Origin: Cylindrobasidium torrendii FP15055 ss-10
Taxonomy: Eukaryota; Basidiomycota; Agaricomycetes; Agaricales; Physalacriaceae
NCBI GenBank assembly: GCA_000934385.1
Contig: KN880587.1
Location: 1-55,700, forward strand
Length of the DNA: 55,700 nucleotides
Direction: 5' to 3'
Shown here: positions 1-10,055 of the stretch, piece by piece
Layout of the letters: each line of letters begins with the position of its first letter
Numbering within the stretch: position 1 is the first letter of the stretch
Notes under the pieces: generated by a model
Told to the model about the DNA's origin: nothing
The model's database searches: none
What the model saw: only the letters and a program-made list of their open reading frames with translations
Made by a program: the position numbers and the translations under genes

Positions 1-972
1 CAGGTGCGCGTCGTGGAGAGCGACGACAGCGCACCAGTCTGGATTGCACAACGTCGAGCACACGCGTTTCCCCCCGTTCCACATCCCCGCGGTACTATCA
101 GCCTCACTGCCGAATATCTGGCAGAACCAGCCTTCTCGCTCGAAGACCGCGAACGCCTCCTTTCTTCACGCATACGAAATGAAGAAGCAGAGGAGATCAA
201 CGACTTTATGCCCACTATACGCGCCTCGTCATCATCTCGCCCGACGTCGGTTATCTCCTCCAGCCCTGCAGGTCGTGCAAGTGTATTATCAGCATCCCCA
301 GCGCTCGGCAGCAGCCCCGCGCGTCGGCCACACCCCCATCCGTTCAAGAGTGACACACTGTCTGGTTCACTCAGCAGCGTCAACGCTGGGCTGCCCGGCC
401 TTGTCGTTGGCAACAACACCGCCAGTTCGTCACTCAAAGAGACATTCCCTAAGCCAAGTCCGTCATCAGGTGCCTCCCCTGCCTCCGGGTCGCCTCTCCA
501 ACCGCGAAAGAGGTACTCCTCGAGCTTTGGACCTCGATACGCTGCGAAGAGCGACGGCAGCGCAAGCCCCAGCGGCAGCAGCGTCAGCGTCAACGAGCGG
601 CGGCGCTGGCCCAACGAGGATACAGAGGATGTGCAACTTAGTCAGTTCGTACAGGATATTGATGCAAGGAAGCCATTGCGGGCGACAGCACCAGCACCAG
701 CGAGCCCGCCAAAGTTCACAACGAGTCCGAAGACGAGCCCAAGGATGATTAGCTCGCCACTGGCAGGACGGGAGCGGAGAGAGAGTGCGTTGAGTCGGGA
801 GAGTCTCAGTCGGAGGACGTCGTTGAGAGAGCGGGACGAGACGATTGGCCTTGGCTTGCGCGGGCAAGAAGTATTGACTGAACAGGGTGATATCGAGAGG
901 GAACTCGATAGGCTCAACGATGAGTTTTTGGACAGTCTCAAGGGCTTGGGAAGTGGACGTGAGCGTGAGTAA
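1..972 (+). CDS. Atg13-like autophagy protein, C-terminal part (5' end outside window)
   Basis: An open frame runs from the window edge to a TAA at 970-972, so only the C-terminal ~320 residues are present. The protein is very rich in Ser, Pro and Arg and is almost certainly disordered. Two islands stand out: RKRYSSSFGPRY near residue 170, and a short acidic/hydrophobic stretch with QLSQFVQDIDARKPL near residue 215. Both resemble the conserved islands in the disordered tail of fungal Atg13, the Atg1-kinase regulatory subunit that organises the autophagy initiation complex. The N-terminal HORMA domain that would settle the identity lies upstream of the window. It could instead be another Ser-rich regulator. 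The last ~50 residues are charged and look helical. Confidence 0.5.
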   Translation, partial: QVRVVESDDSAPVWIAQRRAHAFPPVPHPRGTISLTAEYLAEPAFSLEDRERLLSSRIRNEEAEEINDFMPTIRASSSSRPTSVISSSPAGRASVLSASPALGSSPARRPHPHPFKSDTLSGSLSSVNAGLPGLVVGNNTASSSLKETFPKPSPSSGASPASGSPLQPRKRYSSSFGPRYAAKSDGSASPSGSSVSVNERRRWPNEDTEDVQLSQFVQDIDARKPLRATAPAPASPPKFTTSPKTSPRMISSPLAGRERRESALSRESLSRRTSLRERDETIGLGLRGQEVLTEQGDIERELDRLNDEFLDSLKGLGSGRERE

Positions 973-1558
973 TAATATTGACCCCCCCTCCATTCTCGTG
1001 TATATATTCAATTGTGCCAGTGTAATGTGCCGTTACTTAACAACTATTGATATCAAGGATATTATGCATTAGCTTCATAAATCGTATCGTCATGTACACC
1101 AATGGCTGGCCCCTTTTTATAGCTATCTGCAGTGATGAAGACGAGTCCTTCGCTTTGCCTATCATGACGCGCTTCGAGGTTCGGATAGACATTGATTGAA
1201 CGGCAAATGTCAAGTTGCCAGAGGTAGGCGCATGCTAGCAGCCTATTAGAGCACGTTTCTTATCTCCTACGAGTGACTTTCACCCCAGGACAAGGAAGAT
1301 TTCCGATTCAATGCTCCAGAGTAGAAGATCATCCTAGATCATCCCAACAAATCATTATCGCGGACCAAAGACGATAAATGTAGAAGAAACAAGGCGGCAC
1401 TTAGCTTCTTGAGCGCAGAGACCAAACCTCGACGCCAATTGATTCTTGTCTTACTGCATGAACGCAAAGTTGAGAATCATATCCAATCTATAGTGGTACT
1501 TATCCTCGTACTATACAAACATTTTATTCTTCATACTGAATAACATACAACAACTCGC
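973..1558. other. Convergent intergenic region
   Basis: This holds the 3' flanks of the Atg13-like gene (+) and 6-phosphogluconate dehydrogenase (-). It is AT-richer than its neighbours. I see no convincing coding exon, repeat or RNA gene. Confidence 0.6.
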
Positions 1559-3398
1559 TCATGCAGCGTAAGTGGACGCAGACACGTTACCGCCACGGCC
1601 AGTCCAGTTGACGTGGATGTCCTTGCCAGATTGGAAGCGTTCGTTCTCCTTTCCGGGGAGAACGCGGAAGGTGTGTGCGCCGAAGTAGTCACGCTGCGCC
1701 TGGAGGAGGTTGGCGGGCAGGATCTCACTGCGGTAGCCGTCGAGGAAAGAGAGTGCGGTGGAGAACGCAGGGGTGGGGATACCCCAGAGGACGGCCTGTG
1801 CCAGAACGCGGCGCCAGCCAGGCTGCGCCTTGGCGATAGCCTGGTTGAAGAAGTCGTCGAACAAGAGTGACTCGAGCTTAGGGTTGTTGGTGTATGCGGA
1901 GGTGATGTCCTTCAAGAAGACGGACTGAAAGGGACGGTCAGTAAGTGAAAAGGTTTTCATCGAAGTGCGACAGACCTTGATAATGCAGCCACCACGCCAC
2001 ATAGACGCAATACCACCGTAGTTCAGGTTCCAGTTCTGCTCCTTAGCGGTCTCGCGCATGAGCATGAAGCCCTGGGTGTATGAGATGATCTTGGAGGCAT
2101 AAAGAGCCTGTTCAAGGTCGTCGATGAAGAGGGCCTTGTCACCACGGAAAGCCTCCTTCTGGGGGCCCGGAATGACCTGGCTCGCGCGTACACGCTCCTC
2201 CTTGATGGAAGACAGGCAGCGGGCAAAGACAGCCTCACCGATGAGGGTGACTGTGCACGTCGTGAGTAAAATACCAAGTATGTGAACGGAGTAAAACATA
2301 CCGGGAGTGCCAGCATCAAGAGCAGCAATGGCGGTCCACTTTCCGGTACCCTTCTGGCCAGCCTGATCAAGGATCTTGTTGAGGACGGGCTCGCCATCGT
2401 CGTCCTTCTTCTTGAGGATGTTGGCGGTGATCTCGATGAGGAAAGAGTCAAGGACTCCGGTGTTCCACTTGAGGAAAATCTCGGCAATCTCGTCCTCAGA
2501 GCATCCAAGACCACGCTTAAGGATATCGTATGCCTCAGCAATCAACTGCATGTCACCGTATTCAATACCTGGGACCATTATTATGAGAAACGAGTGGGAT
2601 TATAAACTGAGGGTAACGAACCGTTGTGGACCATCTTCACGTAGTGTCCAGCACCACCCTCACCGACCCAGTCACAGCAAGGCTCGCCGTAAGCCTGCGC
2701 AGAGGTCTTCTGGAAAATCTCCTTGATGGCAGCCCAAGCCTCCGGGGCACCTCCAGGCATAAGCGAAGGACCGTGGCGGGCACCTTCTTCACCACCAGAG
2801 ACACCGGAGCCAACGAAGTAGAGGCCCTTCTCCTCGAGAGACTTCCAGCGACGGTTCGAGTCCGGGTAGTGAGAGTTACCACCATCGATGATGATGTCAC
2901 CTTTCTCAAGGAAAGGAACGAGCTGGTCGATGAAGGAGTCGACGGCAGCACCAGCCTTGACGAGAAGAATGATCTTGCGGGGGCGCTTCAGCTTGGAGCA
3001 AAGCTCCTCGATAGAGTGCGCGCCCTGGACGTTGGTGCCTATGCAGGATCAGGGAGTCAGAGTTTGGACTGGTACTCATTGGGGATAGCTGGACACACCC
3101 TTGGCTTCGTTAGCAAGGAAGTCATCGACCTTGGACGTTGTGCGGTTGTATGCGACGACGTTGAAGCCCTTGTCGTTCATGTTGAGGATGAGGTTTTGAC
3201 CCTGTAGTCAGTTAGATTGGGATGACGCAGTAGATGGACGCGATAGCGACGCGACAACAGTCGTCGAGCCGCGTCTCTGTCCGTTAGGTGGGTGCTCACC
3301 ATGACGGCCAAACCAATGAGACCTGTGGGCAGAGACGACATTAGCTTCGTTGTCGCGTCACTGCGAGAAAAGTGCGCACCGATGTCACCAGTAGCCAT
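1559..3398 (-). CDS. GND1: 6-phosphogluconate dehydrogenase, decarboxylating
   Basis: This cytosolic enzyme oxidises 6-phosphogluconate to ribulose 5-phosphate and CO2, giving NADPH in the oxidative pentose-phosphate pathway. Seven exons join cleanly. The N-terminus reads [27 protein letters not shown], giving the Rossmann [11 protein letters not shown] fingerprint. Further on are the LVKAG..VD region, the [11 protein letters not shown] signature of the family, [14 protein letters not shown] and the catalytic [13 protein letters not shown]. The C-terminal part carries GTGKWTA and ends VSASTYAA. The length matches the usual ~490 residues. Exon 1 is only 19 nt (3380-3398) and exon 2 only 23 nt (3300-3322), so simple gene finders may miss the true start. 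The gene is divergent from the Osh3-like gene, about 480 bp start to start. Confidence 0.96.
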
Positions 3399-3878
3399 TT
3401 CTAAACGCGTTGATGGGTGTAGATTAAGTTGAGAGAGATGCCCAGATCGTTAGAAAACGCTGGCAGATAAGGCGATGTCTGTAGATGTGGTGGTGGTAGA
3501 CAAGAAAGAGGTGAAGAACACTCTGGGTCAACTTTGAGGTGAACGGTTGCCCCGCCCGGCCCGATCGGCCGACATCCGTTTGCTGACTTGCTGATTCAGG
3601 TTGCCCCATTATTTTGCGGAAGATCGATGATTTGGTCGCGAGCGTGTGGTCAACGAATAAGCAGTTACAGTAAAATGCGTATAACCACCGTGCAATGCGT
3701 CTGCGCCACATCAGCAACTAGAGATTAACGAGGAGGTTAACCCGGTCCGACGCCGGCGATCGTGTCAGCGCGACCTGTGCTAGCAACCGACTTCTGACGA
3801 CGGCTGGTATTAGCTCTGTTGGGTCTCTCTAGCTCCTTTGAGCCTGCTAAACTCGTTCCTGTTCTGCTCCCGACTGCG
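3399..3878. promoter_or_regulatory. Divergent intergenic/promoter region between GND1 and the Osh3-like gene
   Basis: About 480 bp separate the two ATGs, so both promoters lie here. The GC-rich centre (about 3546-3575) carries CCCGCCCGGCCCGATCGGCC. It is followed by two near copies of TGCTGA (3581 and 3589). No clear TATA box is seen. An open frame continues upstream of the Osh3-like ATG to about 3819 but has no ATG before 3879. Confidence 0.45.
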
Positions 3879-6460
3879 ATGGCAACGTCGACCGCGATGG
3901 CTGGCGCAGTCCGGACGTCTCTGTCGCTGCCATACTCCGGTCTTTCCGCCGCAGCCGCCAGCCGGGTAGTGGTACACGAAGGATGGGTGTTGAAGAAGAG
4001 GAGGAAAAAGATGCAAGGTGCGCCCAATCATCATCACCGCAGCGGCCGCTGTACCAAGCTAACTTCAACCGCAAAGGCTTCGCACGCCGCTACTTCACAC
4101 TATACCAGTCTGGTCTACTCACTTACTCCATGGACACAGGACAACCTGTCCGCGACCAGATTTCACTACACCAAGCCGCCATTTCCACAGCCCCAGGACG
4201 CAAGGATATCCATCTGGATTCGAATACCGCCACCTTCCACATCAAGTGCCTCAGCATGGATGACTTTAACCAGTGGATGACCGCGTTCAGGTATTACCCA
4301 CTGGGACCGCATCGATGGCACCCTAACAGTCCACCAGAAAGTTCGTAATTATTGGCGCCGAAGTACGACGAACCAACAGTGTTCGACTGGCGCAGCAACA
4401 AGGGGCGCTCAAGTTGGTCCGCACCGGCGTAGCCACTGGTGCTATCCTCGATGACATGGCCACCGTGCGTTTCACCTGTTCGCCAAATGAATTCCCACTC
4501 ACCCAGGCAGTACAGACCCTTGAGGAGCTCGAGCATGCTGTTGCTGCATGCAAACGTCCTGCGCTGGGACGCCACAAGAGTGATAAGGAGAAGACGAAAG
4601 AGAGCCATATGTTTGGCCTGTTCAGCAAGAAGGACAAGGACAAGAGTGCGTATATCCATTCGTCGCAATCATCAGGACCCACTGATAACCCCTTCAGACC
4701 CGTCCTCACACTCATTATCTCCATCTTCGGAAGTCGCAGCGGAGAGCACACACAGCGATGCAAGCATATCCCCAGACGCATCCTACCAGCGCATCTCTGA
4801 GCTGGTGGCAAACTTGAAGAATCAACATGCCTCATTACTCAAGCTACAAGCCCCTTCATTCCCTCGAAATGACGCCGGTGTTGGCTCAGCTCACGCCTCC
4901 CCTCTCACCAATTTGCCCACGACTTCAGAGGAGAATGCATTGCCAAAGGACCGCTTCAACCATAGCATGCCTGCTATTCGTGCCCAGAGCCGCATGTCTA
5001 TCGGAACAGCGGGGACGGATAGTCTGAATGAATGGTACGACGCAGACGATGGTGGTGAGGGCGCTCAGGAGTTTGTGCTCGAGTTATCCGAGGAGCCAAG
5101 TCGGATGGTCAGCATTCACACAGGCAAAGGTGACTCGGACGATGGGTCTAGCGTTGATACCGACATTGCTGAAGAGGAGCTTATCCCAAAACCGACGACG
5201 GAAGATGCTCCCCAAATTGCGGCCGCAGTGCAAGCGCATATTGATCCTGCCATCCTCGCGCAGAAGGTTGCACGCCGTGCATACTTGCCAGCACCAGTGG
5301 TCGGCGACGAGGGCAGTCTTTTCCAGATATTGAAGAAGAATGTTGGAAAGGTATGGTTCTTGTTCGTCGTCTTAATTGCCGTGTTTAACTTTGGCAGGAC
5401 CTCTCTACAATTGCTCTGCCCGTTTCATTCAACGAGCCATTAACACTCCTACAACGCGCTGCGGAAGAGGTTGAGTACTTTGATTTACTGGCACAGGCCG
5501 CTGCTGCAACGGATCCTGTTGAACGAATGCGCTTTGTCGCTGCTTTCGCGGTATCCAGCTATGCTCATACGCGCTATCGTACCGGGCGTAAAGGATTGTA
5601 AGTGGATTTGATTTCAGGCGTTCTCTCAACACTTATTGATGATTGCCAGCAACCCAATGCTTGCGGAAACCTATGAGGACCCACGCATGAAGTTCATCGC
5701 CGAGAAGGTGCGGCATAATCCTGTGGAAATGGCGTATCACGCCGAGGGCGAGAATTGGGAGATGTGGGCGACGTCTGCTGGGCGCACCAAATTCTGGGGC
5801 AAGAGCTTGGAGATTATCCCGCTGGGAGGCACACATGTGCGCATTGGCGAGGACCACTTCTCGTGGAAGAAGCCCTCGAGCTTTATGCGCAATCTGATGA
5901 TGGGTACCAAGTATCTTGAGCACGTTGGCCAACTCGTTATCGAGAATGCACACGACGGCGCCAAGTGCGTGCTCGAGTTCAAACAGACTGGGTACTTTGG
6001 GGCGTCGAACCAGGTTGCAGGTGTCATATACTCCGGTAAAGGGAGTGCGGTGAGCCATCTGGAGGGCAAATGGGACGAGCAATTGTCAGAAACAGTGGAC
6101 CCTTCGCATCTGCGGATATTATGGCGTGCTGCACCCTGGCCGAAGGAAACGCAGGAATATTATGGCTTCACGTCGCACTCAATGACGCTAAACGAGATAA
6201 CCACTGACCTGGAGAGTCAACTGCCGCCTACGGATTCGCGATTCCGGCCAGATGTGAAGGCGTTGGAGGATGGGAATATCGAAACGGCAGACGCGGAGAA
6301 GATTCGGGTTGAGGAGTTGCAGCGCGAGAGGCGGAGAAATGGCAAAGAGGCCCACCCGAAGTGGTTTAAGCAAGATGGAGACGAGTGGGTGTACAAGGGT
6401 GGGTATTGGGAAGCCCGGGCGAAGGCTTGGAAAGGCGCGGACGTTCCCAACCTCTGGTGA
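3879..6460 (+). CDS. Oxysterol-binding protein related, Osh3-like (PH + ORD)
   Basis: A lipid-transfer protein of about 775 residues encoded by six exons. The first ATG of the frame (3879) gives MATSTAMAG, so I chose it. A PH domain follows: GWVLKKRRKKMQ, then after the intron NFNRKGFARRYFTLYQSGLL, ending around WMTAFRKFVI. A Ser/Asp-rich linker follows, including EFVLELSEEP and DIAEEELIPKP, before the OSBP-related domain, which starts near VGKDLSTIALPVSFNEPLT. The ORD contains NPMLAETYEDPRMKFIAEKV, GENWEMWATSAGRTKFWGK and a C-terminal KWFKQDGDEWVYKGGYWEAR. The family fingerprint EQVSHHPP is degenerate here (EKVRHNPV). Such proteins move PI4P and/or sterols at ER contact sites. No N-terminal GOLD domain, as in yeast Osh3, is present. 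It lies between two pentose-phosphate genes. Confidence 0.9.
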
Positions 6461-6733
6461 TGCTGCATTATCTACGTTCTACTCTCTTTGGATGGATTTC
6501 ATGGATCACTTAGTACCTATACTATACTCGTATTTACCTCACGTTAATCGCTAATAACACCATTGCTAGAATGCACTCTGGATAAGCAAGCCACAGGAAT
6601 CGTCGGAATTCTGCCATTGGGATAACCGTACTTGGATGCGTTCACACCATAGCTCATCGCATTTATCCTCCATGACGTCACATTCGAACTCCTTCTCAAG
6701 TTCTTCCCGTTCCCATCATCATCTCAGCGCAAA

Positions 6734-7574
6734 ATGGCCGCAGCACCAAAACACACCCCGCATCCACCAATTGTGTACTCGTTCCCCGACGCCGGCGGGC
6801 TCGTAGACGGACTGGCCGAATTCATCATCAAGGCGCAGAAAGATGCGATTGATAAGCGCGGCCGATTCACCATCGCTCTCTCGGGCGGGTCTCTACCGAA
6901 GAACCTGCAAGGGCTCATTGGAAAAGATGGCGTCAAATGGGACAAATGGTGCGTTGTGCCTTCAGCTCACCGACTTTGCCTAAGAAAGACTCAGGCAAGT
7001 GTTCTACGTCGACGAACGCGCTGTCTCACTGGATGACCCGGACTCCAACCATCTTGCCTGCACGCAACACTTGTTCTCGAAAGTGCCCATCCCTTCTAAC
7101 CACATACATACCATCGACGTCAGCCTGTTGGACGACTTGGAGGAGCTTTCCGACGCCTACGAGAAGGAGCTTATCACCGAGTTCGCTCATCGCGACGCGG
7201 CTCGCTTCCCTGTTTTTGACCTCATCCTCTTGGGCATGGGTCCGGACGGTCATACCGCATCACTCTTCCCCGGCCACGAACTGCTCGCGGAGGGTGACCG
7301 CTGGGTAGCCTACATCGAAGACTCCCCAAAACCACCACTCAAGCGCATCACTTTCACCTACCCAGTCATCAATCATGCTGCCCGGGTAGCGTTCATCGCA
7401 GCTGGCGCGGAAAAGGCAGAAATGCTCGCACGCATTGTCGACCAACCGGAGCTGGGACTTCCCGCCTCCCGTGTCACCCCAGCACACCCCGGTCAACTGT
7501 TCTGGTTTGTGGATGAGGCCGCTGCCTCGAAACTCCAGTACACGAAGACCTCGTTCCAGGACCACAAACTTTAG
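6734..7574 (+). CDS. SOL: 6-phosphogluconolactonase
   Basis: Hydrolyses 6-phosphogluconolactone to 6-phosphogluconate, the second oxidative pentose-phosphate step. Two exons are joined by a GTGCGT..CAG intron (about 6949-6993) that restores [11 protein letters not shown]. Family signatures are [14 protein letters not shown] near residue 48, [18 protein letters not shown], and [19 protein letters not shown], whose His is the one usually implicated in catalysis. The C-terminal part carries [12 protein letters not shown] and the [17 protein letters not shown] ending. The length of about 265 residues is typical of the SOL/devB family. It lies 3.3 kb from the 6-phosphogluconate dehydrogenase gene, which uses its product, with only the Osh3-like gene in between. 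Confidence 0.96.
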
Positions 7575-8040
7575 AGCAATAGAGACGTGAAATAGGAAGA
7601 ATATAGTGTATTTGTATGATTAGGTATCTGCACGGTATGCAATATAATTGTACGATGTAAATATCACCTGGCGGGTGCCTCCGACCAACGACCTCCAAGG
7701 AAGGACTTATCATAGAAGAAAACTGATTCCGTCAACTCGAAGGTTTACAGCATGCGTACTATGGCCGGGAAATGGAGATGCAGCGCTGTTACACTCAATG
7801 GCCACAGTGTCCCATGTATCAAGGAAACTCTGTACTTGATTCAAGCGTTCATGACCATTCTCAGCGACGGATCACGGAGCTCATATATACATTGTGGGCA
7901 TAACGGGCTCATCTTAGTGTTTAGAAAGAACCAATCAATGCTCACAAAGGCCAGCAGTCTAGACACGGTCTACGAGCAGATGCTACATTGAAATCCCTCT
8001 ATTTGCATGAAAATCCGGTTATTGTATTGATACTTAGAGT
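7575..8040. other. Convergent intergenic region
   Basis: These are the 3' flanks of 6-phosphogluconolactonase (+) and the branched-chain aminotransferase (-). Short frames here do not look like protein. Nothing else is seen. Confidence 0.55.
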
Positions 8041-9471
8041 TTACTTGGTGACAAACTGGCTCCATTCATGGTCGATGGCACCCATTTGGCGGCCGACAAG
8101 CTCCTTCCAGATGGGGCGCGACACTGGGCCCATGCCGTCCGCCTCGGTCGGTATGAGAACGTCTTCACCAAGATATCCAATCCGGTCGACGGGGCTGATG
8201 ACCGCTGCTGTACCTACAGGCATATTCAGTAAACTCATTTGCGTTGTCGAAGAAACAGAGCGCACCAGCGCCAAAGAGCTCAACAAGGTTACCATCCTGC
8301 GCAGCCTGTTTGACCTCCTTCATCGTGACGCGCCTCTCCGACACCTCGAGATCCTTGGTGAGCTCAGCAAGCGGGGATTTTCCAGCAGCATGCTCGCGCG
8401 CAAGCGTCAGCACGGAGTCGCGCGTGATGCCAGGCAGAATCATCCCATCCAGCGGCGGGGTCACCAGCTCGTACCCACCGCTCGGTTTGCGGAACACAAC
8501 AAACATGTTCATCGTGCCGACCTCTGTAAGGTCATGCTCCGGACCATATAGCCACAGATTCTGCTGGTATCCCTTGTTCGCGGCAACTTTCTGGGGAAGG
8601 ACACCCACGGCATAGTTCGCGCCGATTTTGAACGCGCCAGTGCCTCCTGGAGCAGCACGGTTAAACTCTGTTGTGCCGTAGAGCGCAATGGGTTTGAAGC
8701 CATTGGGGTAGTATGGTCCAACAGGGGAACAGATCACGAAGAGTAGCGCCTCCGTAGGCGGGTTGATGCCAATGGCACGCTGGGTACCGATCAACGTAGG
8801 GCGAATGTACAAGCTGTGGCCAGGCTCGGAGGGAATCCAGTGCTTGTCGGTGCGCACGAGTTCCTTGATGAGTTCAAGGAGGGCTGGGCCGTGGAATGTG
8901 GGAAGGGCCAGGCGCGCGGCGCTCGTGTTCATGCGTTCCATGTTTTTGTCGGGGCGGAAAAGGGTGACCTTACCGGTGTCATCTCGGTACGCCTTCATTC
9001 CCTCGAAAACGGTCTGCGCGTAGTGTAAGCATGTCGCGCTGGGCTCGAGCGAGAGTGGGCCGTCTGCAGTGTGCGGTGAGATGATGGATGCAAGGAGTGT
9101 GGCATTGCGACGCACAGGGCTGGATAGTGGGCTCCTTCCATCCATCAATCAATGACCAGGGGATGGTCAACATGTGGTCCGTGAAGGTGCGCCCGAACAC
9201 TAAGCTCTCCGAGGGTGGGGGAGCGCGCGCATTCGTGTTTTTGATAAACTTCAGCAGACCAGGCTATAGTAGAGGTGGTTAGCTCAGTGTTTAAAGGTGT
9301 AGAAACGCCATGTAGTATAGAGCTCGGCATGTAGATGATGACTCGGACCATGCTCACCTGAATGTCAGGTAACGCGGTCATCTCCCCAGTCATGGGGTCC
9401 AGTGTAGGTGTCTGCGACGCATAGCAGCGCCTCCATGCCTGTCGCGGGACAAATGTGCGCAGTCTCAGCAT
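8041..9471 (-). CDS. BAT1: Branched-chain amino acid aminotransferase, mitochondrial type
   Basis: A PLP-dependent transaminase for Leu, Ile and Val. Exon 1 encodes MLRLRTFVPRQAWRRCYAS, an Arg-rich presequence that suggests mitochondrial import. After an intron come LLKFIKNTN and FGRTFTDHMLTIPW. A GTGCGT..CAG intron restores IQPYGPLSLEPSATCLHYAQ. Further motifs are VFEGMKAYRDD, RMNTSAARLALP, LYIRPTLIGT, the PLP-lysine region TGAFKIGANYA, EVGTMNMFV, and GITRDSVLTLARE. A last GTGCGC..TAG intron restores LFGAGTAAVISPVDR, and the protein ends WSQFVTK. The CXXC redox motif of mammalian mitochondrial BCAT is not seen. The predicted product is about 400 residues, normal for fungal Bat proteins. The neighbouring phosphatase gene lies on the same strand upstream. 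Confidence 0.95.
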
Positions 9472-10055
9472 GATGGTGGTAGAAGAGAAAGATGAAGGTT
9501 GGCTTTAGATTGACTCGAGTAATCTGAGTTGCCCTTGAGTAGGCCGATCCGGAAATTTCGGCCGCAAACCGATCACTAATTGACGGCCAGCGACGATGCA
9601 ACTTGAACGACAGAAATACTTCCTATTGTTCGGCGTCTCACACTCTCCAGCCTATTGTTCTGCTAGCAATCCTCATTGAAGAGATAACTATCTACAGTTC
9701 TTTAGAGAGAAAGTAGTAAGGGCGACATGTACGCATACGTAGGCATATATAAAGAGGAAATGTCGGTCAGTACAGCACTAGAGAGGTCTCATACACTAGA
9801 GTAGAGACAGTGTCATCGAAAACGAATGAAACAAACGCGAAAGTCTCGAACCCCAACAGTTGGCCCAAGTAATCAGGAGGAAAGCGCATAGAAATACAAC
9901 GACGATGCGACGTAGAGTACAGCGAGCGTATGGGAACAGCACAGAAGTGAGGAGTGCGAGGAGTGGATAGAATAAAAGTGTAATAAAAAAAAGTCAATCA
10001 GGTAAACGAATCGAAACAAAATATTCAGTGTCAGTCACAGACAAACACTTACTCC
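9472..10055. other. Intergenic region between phosphatase 3' end and BAT1 5' end
   Basis: This holds the BAT1 promoter and the 3' flank of the phosphatase gene (both -). No coding exon, repeat or RNA gene is supported. Confidence 0.5.

Noticed and set aside
466..1011. 181-residue minus-strand open frame
   Set aside because: Antisense to the Ser-rich Atg13-like frame. Low-complexity GC-rich coding sequence often leaves such open antisense frames.
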